64,000 nucleotides of DNA. It comes from Astropecten irregularis. Taxonomy: Eukaryota; Echinodermata; Asteroidea; Paxillosida; Astropectinidae. Below the pieces are notes generated by a model. That model saw only the letters and a list, made by a program, of their open reading frames with translations. It was not told the DNA's origin and did not search any database. The first letter of the stretch is position 1; every line of letters starts with the position of its first letter. The stretch lies in the NCBI GenBank assembly GCA_963971285.1, contig OZ020246.1, forward strand, positions 23,224,494 through 23,288,493. The letters are read 5' to 3'. Position numbers and translations under genes: made by a program. Below, in pieces: positions 1 to 10,400 of this stretch.

Positions 1-783
1 GTCAAGAGGTCAATTAACTGCCTAAGATCAAACTTATTTAAATTTTAAGGTGTCCAAAAATTTGGACTCAATTATTTTTCATCATCTGAATATCATCAAA
101 TTTATGCAAATATAAGGGGGGGTCTTTTTCAAGGAGAATTAAAAAAAAAAACAGATAGAAGTGGGAATCGAACTTGCAATCTTCGAAAAAACGCAATGTG
201 GTCTACCAGCTGCTGATCTTACAGTTGGCGATGTTGCACGTACATTGGCGAAATGAAATGGCGCACATCTACTCGGCCAGAAATGTGGCAATCTGCCAGA
301 AATGTGGCAATCTGCTATATCAAATGCTTTCAGAAACAAGGCTTAATATTTGCCCATGAATACATTCACTGTATATAAATTTAGTGGCACCCAGCATGTA
401 TAATGTACATGTATAATGTCATCGTGTTCTACTATGAGCAAATTGTTATGTGCCAAACTCCAAAGTAACGCATACGGACCGAGTTGGTTGGTAATTGTGG
501 AAGGAAAGGTATTAAACAGGGTCGATTTTACGAAGCCCTGCGATCGATCGTAACTTACGAAGGATACGGAGCTACGAAGGTTAACAATAGTATCCTGCGT
601 AGGGCTTCAATGCATCACAAGTCCTACGATTTATCGGAAGTCACAATTGAGCTTGGTGAAATCGACTCCAGATCTAAGAAGCAGATTTATTTTTATCGCA
701 TGAGCAGATTACTCGTGCTTTCAGTCCTGCCCATCTAACGTGCTGAATTAACACCGTGCTCTCGTCTCTTATACACCGCCCAG
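1..783 (+). other. Intron of upstream xCT-like gene 1 (partial)
   Basis: This stretch aligns by eye with the intron after exon 8 of gene 2 (15113-16067). Both begin with a 'gtcaagaggtcaa' segment just downstream of the donor, so the window opens roughly a dozen bases inside the homologous intron. Both share a segment near 150-360 (compare 15640-15800) and the run-up to the next acceptor. The short open frames here have no coding character. Confidence 0.6.
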
Positions 784-1582
784 GTTCCGATCATTCTACC
801 CATCATCTTCATCATCTGTGCGCTGTTCGTTGTGGTGGTGTCCATCTATTCCTCGCCCCTGGACTGCGGTATCGGGGCAGCCATAACCGTCACTGGAATC
901 CCCGTCTACTTAATCTTCGTGTGGTGGGAGAGCAAACCTAGCTGGTTCACGGATACAGTCGGTAAGTTGGTCTGTCTTTTTGTCTGGCTGTTTTTGTTGT
1001 TTCCTTGGTTGCATTCTTGGAACTTTTTTAACTAACCTACTTATGTCTTCGGTTGGTCTAATTATGTCATTATTATTGCTTGGTTTATATGTTGCTGATG
1101 ATGGCCCTTTTTCGAGGCTTGACCATGCTCGGTTGCAAATGCGTGCCACCTCTAGTCCCGGCTTTCACAATGGGTACGATGACCAATTAGCGATTAGCGA
1201 CCTCATGCAAATGGTCACATTCTTCCCACTGTTAGGCATAGGCATCGTCCCTTCAAGTGATTTTCATTCATCTATTTATTTTGTAAAATGTTCGGAGATA
1301 GGAGGGCCTAACGCGTTTCGATCCTAGTAGGATCTTTCTCAAAGGCTTTCTCTTTAAAACCTTTGAGAAAGATCCAGCTAGGATAGAAACGCATCAGGCA
1401 CTCCTAACTCCAAACATTTTCAGGCATTTGTTTTGGCTGATGAGCAGTTTTCAGCAGGTTATTACTTGTATTATTCATTTATTTAATTGGTTTGTTTTCT
1501 TTCTTTCTTTTTTGCAGACTCGATCACGTGCTTTCTCCAGCAATATCTGCTTATAGCCCCGGAGAATAAAAAGAAAAATTGA
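784..1582 (+). CDS. xCT-like amino-acid transporter gene 1, last two exons
   Basis: The 3' end of a tandem paralogue of the transporter at 4427-16738. Exon 784-961 (178 nt, after cgcccag, before ggtaag) encodes the last two membrane segments and reads VPIILPIIFIICALF onward to ESKPSWFTDTV. Exon 1518-1582 (after tttttgcag) encodes the cytosolic tail DSITCFLQQYLLIAPE and ends at a TGA. The intron splits a codon in phase 1, exactly as in gene 2. The protein matches gene 2 except at the extreme C-terminus (ENKKKN versus EDKKKG). In the SLC7 family this region forms TM11-TM12 and the cytosolic tail. The earlier exons lie left of the window. The reading frame is open and the splice sites are intact, so the gene could be functional. 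An AATAAA at 2029-2034 is a weak polyadenylation candidate inside a repeat. Confidence 0.85.
1316..1412. repeat. Inverted pair of a GATCC-hairpin dispersed motif
   Basis: The motif 'tttgagaaagatcc' followed by a short loop, 'ggat' and a 'gaaacg' tail occurs first in reverse (1316-1350) and then forward (1364-1395). Forward copies recur at 6296-6312 and 27160-27195. The copies at 1395 and 27190 continue into 'ctcctaactcc' and then a 'ggctgatgagcag' block. It behaves as a dispersed repeat lying in the last intron of gene 1; its class is not clear to me. Confidence 0.4.
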
Positions 1583-1967
1583 ATGTGACCTTTAGAGGAA
1601 CATCTGAATGACCTTCGCCCAACTAGTTAGCTGGTTAACTATTCTCTCGTTCAGTCAAGGGGGATTTTGACTGGTGGTCCACACACTATCGTCCACCCAC
1701 CCTCTTTTATCGAAATTTATTGTAAAAAATAATAATAGTAGTAATTAATGGGGGCATTTATGGAAAGGTTTTTGAGTATTTCAAGTAAATCTCATTTCAT
1801 TCAGATTTCTGTTCACCTTAATGTATATAATGTTAACATTCAGAATTTCTCAGACGGTGGTTGACAAGCCTACTCCTGCTAAATCAACACTGTCGTGGAA
1901 ATCCCCCCATCAGATCTTGTGAAAGAGTTTACTTACAGCCACAACCTGTATTCATTGTTTGATGACA

Positions 1968-2211
1968 GGGGCCAATTTCATGGAGCTGCTAAGCACCAAA
2001 AATTGCTTAGTACAAAAATGCCTTGCCCAATAAAACAAACCACCATTAGATATTCCATTTGATATTCACGGTCAGCGAACAACAGCCAAAAAACAATCAC
2101 AAGTGATACACAACACATAGATATTCGGTCGTTAATCCTGTTTTTATAAAGACAGAAATGTCATGGATAGCAACTTTTTGTGCTATTAAGCAGGGCCGTG
2201 AAATTGGCCCC
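1968..2211. mobile_element. MITE, family A (ccaatttcat TIR)
   Basis: The ends are inverted copies of each other: ggggccaatttcatggagc at the left, and the complement of ggggccaatttcacggccc at the right. Related copies lie at 8811-9056 (complete) and around 10700-10738 (one end only). There is no open frame of interest, as expected for a non-autonomous DNA element. Confidence 0.6.
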
Positions 2212-3254
2212 GTATCACGAAGGATAATGCTTAAGCACGTGGTTTGTTCTCGACGATCCATTGTCATTTTATAACAAACTAACAATGCTTAACAGCTTAT
2301 AACGTGCTAATTAACAATGCCTCACCTCTGTCATTATCAGTATTTTGTTCTCGTCTTCCTATATCATTCATATTTATTACCATTTTTCTGTAGGTCTCAT
2401 TTCTTCTTTTCTTGTCACCTGATTTCGGTCGGAAGTGTTTCCGTTTGTATTGGCAATGTTTGCTTATTATAAACCTTATTTTCACGGTGCATCCATCCTG
2501 CATTCTAAGCAGTGCAATCAAACCGAAGCTTGGATTCAAAATAGTCTGGTACCGTACCCGTTTGATTTTTAGAATTTGTGATATCTTTTCAAACGGGTAT
2601 ACAAGGAAGGTGACAAGATGGATGCGCCCTTGATAAGGCGTATAGCTTTTGTTTAAGTGATATGTGTTTGCCGGTTCGTTTGTCTTTTATTTTCTATTGT
2701 TTATTCTGTCCTTGTCTTGTAATAAGTAGTCCCCGTACTGATATTTTTGTTGGCTTTTGTTTATACGGCACTTTCATTACGATACAAGCCACGGCTTTTA
2801 AAAGTGCATGCTCTGTGGTTATGATTACTATCATTTATTCGGCTTTTGTTTTGCGTTTTCTTACTTTCTTTAATTTCTATATACATACTCGTTTACTGTG
2901 ATGTGATCTTGACAAAGTTGGAAATAAATGTGTGATTAAATTGAAAATTAAACAGTAAGCGCAGAAAGTGTATGCTAACTCACCAACACCTATAATATGA
3001 CGCCAAAACAAACCGCCCACCAGTGCCTCCAACGAGCGGAGTAATTAATTTACGCCTTAGCAAATTTCTCACGACAGTAACAGAGGAGGATATCTTACTG
3101 TTCTATACGCTGATATATTGGTTCCTGGATGCACGGATGACGACCGAACATACACGACATACTACTCTGTACTCACCACATCTTCCAGACGGGTATATGA
3201 CCGAGAAAAGAGGCGCATCGATAGCCTACAAACTTGTGACTATAATAAGACTGG

Positions 3255-3773
3255 TAACGGTTTACAAGCAGGTCCGATACCTATAAAGGGAATAAAAACA
3301 ACTTAACAGTTTCTACTGTTCCAAAATGATTCCTTTTTACTTTCAGCAAATGTTCCTGAGTCCTAAAATCCCCAGATAGAAGAATTTTGTGCAACATTTC
3401 AAAGTAAAAATATAATTTTCTTACCTGTTTGTTGCAAACTTCAAAACAGTCCGTCGGCCATTTTGTCTGGTCTGACTAGTCAAGTTTAGTCTGGTACCTA
3501 CAACCAACGTATTGAAAGTCCACACAATGAGAGCAGACACTAGACCATATTACGTCTGCGCGTCTGCGGACGTTACGTGCGTTCATTACCCTTATGGCTT
3601 TTACCCCATATAATAATTCCCATTAAAAATCAAAGCCCTGTCCTCTTTCCACAAATTTACCCTTGTTAATATTATTGAAGAGGACATCACGAACGTATAT
3701 TAAGGTTAGTTTCTTTATAAAAAGTTGTTTTTATTCCCTTTATAGGTATCGGACCTGCTTGTAAACCGTTAAC
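3255..3773. mobile_element. Non-autonomous DNA transposon with 50-bp perfect TIRs
   Basis: The first 50 bases (3255-3304, starting taacggtttacaagcagg) reappear as an exact reverse complement at 3722-3771. The sequence ataagactgg flanks both sides (3245-3254 and 3774-3783), giving a probable target-site duplication of about 8-10 bp. No transposase frame is visible in the 0.5 kb between the ends. Superfamily is unassigned, because the exact end differs by two bases between the two sides. Confidence 0.7.
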
Positions 3774-4426
3774 ATAAGACTGGTGTAAATTATCAAATTT
3801 TCTAGAGTATTAAGAAAGAATTGGTACGTCCATTTTGGTGAAATTCGTCCCAACGACGTATAACACTATGATAAGTACTGGGGTGAATACAGTTGTTTTC
3901 ACTCCAACATGCATGGCCGACGAGTTCGTTGCCTGGCGACAGTGTGACGTCACTGCAAAACCTCTATTCCCTGCCGCGGTAAGTCACATTGCGCGGCCCT
4001 CTATTGACTGCACTTACTCACACACACACTAGGTAGTAACGTCTTGGAACCAAGACTACTATATTGCTTGCTTAATTACAGACATTTCCCCCCTTTATTT
4101 TCTAACTTGAACTTTCAACAAGATGGAGGTAAACATTCAAAATTAAAATCCCATTAGTGCGATATAGCCCATGTACGGGATTAAACCGGTCGCCTTATCA
4201 ACACGTTATCTTACAGAACATAACGGCACAAGGCGTATAGCGCTACCTTTTGCACCTTTAGAGTTATATATTACTGGGCCGTAACATTAAAAATGTTTAC
4301 ATGCTGGCAATGCTGAACATTTTTCATAGATTTCTAGTGGGTCTTGCATAAGGGAGGGCGTCTGCTGGATATCAATAGGACTTGATGGACTAGGACTACA
4401 ATAGGACTACTGGGACGGAGTTGGAA

Positions 4427-7400
4427 ATGGATGAAGCTGAAGGGACCACGATTAAGCGAGTGAGAGGGGAAGGGAGCAAGGCTTCTAGGGGGTTAAAGGA
4501 GCACAATACCGGTGCCGATGATGTCTCACTCACGGCTGCCAGCAGCCAGGGTGACGATGACGAGGAGAGAGTCGGGCTGAAACGGCAGATCGGCCTGGTG
4601 GGCTGCATCGCCTTCGTGATGGGCACAGTCATAGGGTCTGGGATCTTCATCTCCCCGAAGGGCGTCCTGCAGAACACCGGCAGCGTGGGCCTGTCGCTGG
4701 TCATTTGGGTGGCCTGTGGGATCCTCTCTACCATCGGGGCCCTGTGCTACGCCGAACTTGGCACCATGATCAACAAATTAGGCGGTGACTTCACCTACCT
4801 CCTGGAAGGTTTCGGCCCTCTGCCGGCCTTCCTGAGCGTGTGGACGCTGATCGTGGCAGTGTCGACAGCTTCCTTTGCCGTACGGGTCATAACCGCTGCC
4901 ACCTATCTTATCGGACCATTTGTCGGTGACTGTGAGACTCCAATTGTCGCCATCCAGCTGCTTGGAGCTTCGATGCTAGGTATGTTAAGACACACCCCGA
5001 TATAACTACATGTACCATTTCAAATAGCTTCATTTATTGTCTCCAGCAGTGTTGTAGTCGAGTACTTTTTTTTTTCGAATACCAAGTTTTTGGTTTCGGT
5101 CATCAGTTTTTGTATTGGCAATGTTTGCTTATTATATACCTTATTCACGGTGCATCCATCCCACATTCGAAGCAGTGCAATCAAACCGAGGCTTGGATTC
5201 AAAGAAGTCTGTAAACCCGTTTTCTTTTTAGAATTTGTGATATCTTTTTAACGGGTATACAAGGAAGGTGACAAGATGCATGCGCCCTGAATAAGGCGTA
5301 TAGCTATTGTTTAAGTGATATGTGTTTGTGGGTGTATGCTAACTCACCAACACCTATAATATGACGCAAAAAACAAACTGCCCACGCGTGCCTCCAACGT
5401 GCGAAGTCATTTACGCCTTAGCAAATTTTTCACGATAGTAGCAGAGGAGCATCGCTTACAGATGGGACAGACTGCAGAAAGCTGGAAACCCAGAGCCAGC
5501 TTTCAGCAGTCTGTCCCATCTCTTCTGACAACCAAAGAAACAGCTAGGGACCAACATTCTGGAAAGATGAATGGAATCAGCCAAATACACCAGCCGAGGA
5601 CTGGCCTAGAGAGAGGCATCTCACCAACAGAAAGTCTGGCCAGCGGTCGCAACCTTCCATGGCCAACAAGGAAGACCCTCAACAGATTCAGAGTGGAGCA
5701 GGGGAGGTGTAAAGCACCGATGACACCATGGAACCTCCAGACAGACGATACGAATGGAATCGGCCAAATACACCAGTCAAGGACTGGATAGAGAGAGACA
5801 TCTCACCAACAGAAAGTCTGGCCAGCGGTCACATCGTTACCTCCCATGCCCATGGCCAATATGGAAGACACTCAGGAGACTCAGCGTGGAGCAGTGGAGG
5901 TGCAAAGTACTGATGACAGCATGGAACCTCCAGACAGGACGATAAATGTAGCAGGGTTGGAGTCGAGTCCTCAAATCCGAGTACTTCAAGGTCTGAGTGA
6001 CTGGGCCTAGTCCGAGTACACTGCTGGCGAGTCCGAGTCCATGGTTTCGATTACGAGTATTTTAAGGTTGAGTACAGGTTCGAGNNNNNNNNNNNNNNNN
6101 NNNNNNNNNNNNNNNNNNNNNNNNNNNNNNNNNNNNNNNNNNNNNNNNNNNNNNNNNNNNNNNNNNNNNNNNNNNNNNNNNNNNNNNNNNNNNNNNNNNN
6201 NNNNNNNNNNNNNNNNNNNNNNNNNNNNNNNNNNNNNNNNNNNNNNNNNNNNNNNNNNNNNNNNNNNNNNNNNNNNNNNNNNNNCATCATTTAGCCTTTG
6301 AGAAAGATCTTGACACAGGCATGCAACTTTTCCTGGGATCAGCTGATTTCCTCTTTTTTCACTTCACTATTGTGCCATTGAAAGTGACAAACACTGTACA
6401 AAGTCTTGTAAAGATTGAAATGTCCTCGTTTTTTTTTTTAATCCAAGTTGCATGCCTGTTAACAAGCAATATACAGTCCAAGTCAATAGTCTGACTGTAC
6501 TGTATTAGATGGCTGATAATGTGCATCAAGTTATATCATTATTTTATATCAGTTAAAGGTAGTATCATACTTTGGTAAGAAACCAAAACAGAAATATTCA
6601 CAGATGGGTATGAATATGGTGGTGGTACAAACATACCGTTAAAATTGTTCCGCCTGAAATGGTGTATTTATCCGGAAATTAGTAAAACAACGACCAAACA
6701 TCTTTTTGATCTTTTAAAAGATCAAAAATAAAAGTGAATAGACTTAAGAAATACTGTGGCTGTTTTTCACTGTTTTCTAAAAAAGTGGGCAACGTACGGG
6801 ACTGAAATTTTCACAGATGACTGTTACTGTATCTGTCTTGGTATTTTCGCCCATGAATCTGTATTTTTTTTATAAAAACCAAAGTATGATGTGAACTTTA
6901 AACCACAACATTCACTATTTGCATGGTTTCGTGAATCATTTTGTGGTTTGGCAATGTTTGGGGGTTTTATGACTGGAAAGGATGGTAATAAAAGGAGCAT
7001 GAAGAGGGGGATAAAGACAAATCTGTTTTTAGGAGCAAGGCATTCTGCTATTTTTTTTTTCAATCCAATATCTATCGGGTTTTGATTTATCAAGGTTATA
7101 GAGTGTGTGCAGTCATGTGATCAGGACGCCATTTTGGACGGCAACGCTGTACACATGTATAATGCGTGTACGTACAGTGTATGTAACCCACATGTGTTCG
7201 CGTAGCTTGCAAATCAACCGGACGCGTACGCAGATGCAGAAGTGCGTGCATATAATGATGCTGTCTGGTACATACGCGTGCGCGCATACGCGACGTGCGT
7301 GCGTACGCGTGCCGTCCAAAAGGGCCGATAAGCTGTCAAGTGACGTCACATGCACGCTCTCTATAGTGCATCATATGAATGACTGTTTGGGATGAGGAAT

Positions 7401-10400
7401 TCAAATGGGATGTTCTAAACCCGATTGCAATAATGCATTTGCACCATGAAAAGATTAACCTTAAAGTTTAATTGAACAAATGTTTAATAATCTGATGTGA
7501 TTTTGTCATGCCCTTACAGGTAAAGTCAAGGAGATTTTATCTGCACAGTTGAACATCCCTGCAGAGAAGATGCTGGTTGGAGGTTGGGGACATGCCAGGC
7601 CTTCACCGGATGACACGGTAAGCATCTAGGGGCCCAATTTCATGGAATCTGTTACCGTTAGCAAACGTTTTTCGCTTACGATAGCAGATTTGTTTTGCTT
7701 AGCGTTAGGGCTATTTCCCGGTAGAGTTTTCTTTTGGTAACGGTAAATAAAGGATTTGTGCAGTATGCAAATGCAAAATTTTCACGATTATTCTAGAAAT
7801 TCTATGCTAACCGAAAGTCTCGCTTACGGATTCCACGAAATAGATTTCATGTGTAGCAGTGCCCGTAAGCACAAAAATAGGCCTTAACGGATTCCATGAA
7901 ATTGTACACGTCACCCTGTAACAGCAAAATGGATGGTTACTCTTGTGTCTATCGCCTTCGTGGTGGGCACAGTCATCGGGTCCGGGATCTTCATCTCCCC
8001 GAAGGGCGTCCTGCAGAACACCGGCAGCGTGGGTCTGTCGCTGGTCATTTGGGTGGTCTGTGGGATCCTCTCCACCATCGGGTCCCTGTGCTACGCCGAA
8101 CTGGGCACCACGATCACCAAATCCGGCGGTGACTTCACCTACCTCCTGGAAGGTTTCGGCCCCGTGCCGGCCTTCCTACGCGTGTGGACGCAAATATTGG
8201 CTGTGAGGACAGCGTCCTTTGCCGTACGTGTCATAACCGCTGCCACCTATCTTATCGGACCCTTTTTCAGTGAATGTGAGACTCCAATTGTCGCCATCCA
8301 GCTGCTTGGAGCTTCGATGCTAGGTATGTTAAGACACGTCCCCGATATAACTACATGTACCATTTCAAATAGCTTCATTAGTTGTCTCCAGCAGTGTTGT
8401 AGTCGAGTATTGAGAGTACTTGGACGTTTGAGTTAAGTACGAGTACGATGAAAACGGTAGGTAGTATTCGAGTACGCCGAGTACTAAATAAAGGACTCTC
8501 CAGATAGGATCTGGAGTTGTACGAAGGAGCTGCGTTTCGAAGTAGTATATCAAAATGCAGTTTATTACGTAATACCTTATTCTTTTCAATTAAAATCTAA
8601 AGTAAAATCACGACAACCTTGTACACAATTACCACAAACTTTCACACAATATCCAGTTCATACTTTCAGTGCACGTACATTTCCGGTCAATCTGTAAAAA
8701 GGTCCATGCCTTCATGAAATCTGTAGTATACAAGTAAGCATACTCCCTGCTATTGCAGTACAAAGTGCATTATGGTAAATTATGGAATTTGTACTTGGTG
8801 GACAAAACCAGGGGCCAATTTCATAGAGCTGTTTAAGCATCAATATTTGCTAAAGAACCAAAAATTATCTGGTAAATAAAATCAGTATGCCAGCCAAAAC
8901 TCCAAAATGAATGTTATAATGCTCACCAAACAATGGCCGAAAACAAGTCAAAAACAGTAAAAATCACATGAACATTATTTTGGTTGGTAATCCTGTTTGA
9001 TCAAGGAAGACTTTTCATGCAATTTTTGTGCTTAAGCAGCTCTATGAAATTGGTGTCCGGTCTCCTCTGGTGTAACTGTAGAGATACCCCTATAAAAACG
9101 TCTCACAAAATGGCAAGCCTGCGTGCAAGTTGTATTGGCGCTTTGCCTAAACCTTTGCTGGACTCCAACAATTCATAACTGAAAGCAGTAGGTATAAAGA
9201 TGAAGGCTTTTTGCTATAGTTTGAAAGTAAATCTCAAATTTTTGAGCGTGAAAAAATAGCTAATCAACAGAACACCACAACCTAACATTTTCAGCTTTTG
9301 CAGTTCAAGGAGACAAAGCGAGTCTTAGGCCCAATTCTCTGGCTTTGACCGCAAATAACACACACGTCTATGGAAATGGCTGCAGTCACTGACTAGTGGC
9401 TGCCATAGGTACATGCGTAATTTGCAGCCGCAGCCAGAGAATTGGGACACGGCCTTACATGCATAGCTGAGGCTAGGAAAGTATGGCTGTGTAGTTAGCT
9501 GAATAATCTGACTGTTGTTTCCCAACTGCAGTAACCTTTCATGTCCCAACTCTCTGCACCCACGCCTCAACTCATTTACAACTCATTCTCACTGTCTTAT
9601 TACCAACAACGATTACAAAACTGATAGCAAGGTTCATTGTGTGAACATGTATTTGCATTGGATGCTACTTGAACTTCCAACTTGCCCGCATTGTTTGATT
9701 AATGCAGCGATAAATTGACAAGAATTAAGGGCATTGATGACTTTGTAGTTCGAACAAATCACAGTATGTCATATTCAAGTTTACATCAATTCATACTCGA
9801 TTATCGTGTTAATCAAACGAACAAACAAAGATTATTCCTATATCAAATTGTCTGTTTTTTTTTTCATTGGCATCAAAAGTTGAAATTAGGGGCGAAATTT
9901 TAGCGCTTGCCCCGGGCGCCGTGTTCCCTTGATACGCCGCTGGGGGCGTTTACGAAACGGAGGCTCGGCTCCGTCTCAGCTTCTTGCTCCATTTTGTAAA
10001 TCCATTCTGGAATATAAACAGGTGTAAAGATATAGAGGCTTTTGCCTGCGGTTCTGAAGTAGAGTCTCTAGTTTGAAAAGGAAAAGTATTGCTCTGATGA
10101 ATTTGAATGACATAATTTGATAGTATTCAGACTTACAGGGGTCAGACGAGTATCCCAGGAGGATCATTTCAAAAGGCTGACAAGAAGGGTCGTTCGAAGA
10201 TCGAAACGTCGAAACCTATGTTGGGCATTTTATACACAAACTTCAGTTCACTTGTATTAGAATGCTAACAAGAAATATTTTGCTAAGATCGAAAAGTCAT
10301 GACCGTTTTATAATGTGTGCATGTATACTTCGTTTTATTGGTTGATGAGCAGTTTGCAACCCTTGATTACTTGTATTAACTGTAATATTTTGATCCATGT

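Larger units (their letters stand above)
1583..4426. other. Intergenic region between the two transporter genes
   Basis: The first 200 bases after the stop are homologous to the 3' UTR of gene 2 (compare 16739-16950). Beyond that lie two TIR elements annotated separately (1968-2211 and 3255-3773). A repeat at about 2430-3080 recurs at 5095-5460 inside intron 1 of gene 2; the second copy lacks about 300 bases, namely the 2670-2970 part. The last several hundred bases before 4427 should contain the promoter and 5' UTR of gene 2, but I recognise no strong core promoter. Confidence 0.5.
5045..6084. repeat. GAGTAC-rich hAT-family remnants, intron 1
   Basis: At 5045 the terminal sequence cagtgttgtagtcgagtac begins, the same end seen in the complete element at 31896-32830. 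It recurs at about 8393 next to the duplicated exon. A second block of GAGTCCGAGTAC-type repeats occupies about 5955-6084 and runs into the N gap. The right ends are not visible, so these are annotated as remnants. Confidence 0.45.

Noticed and set aside
6041..6301. Open frames across the N block
   Set aside because: They consist mainly of unknown bases; the same holds for 53992-54507.
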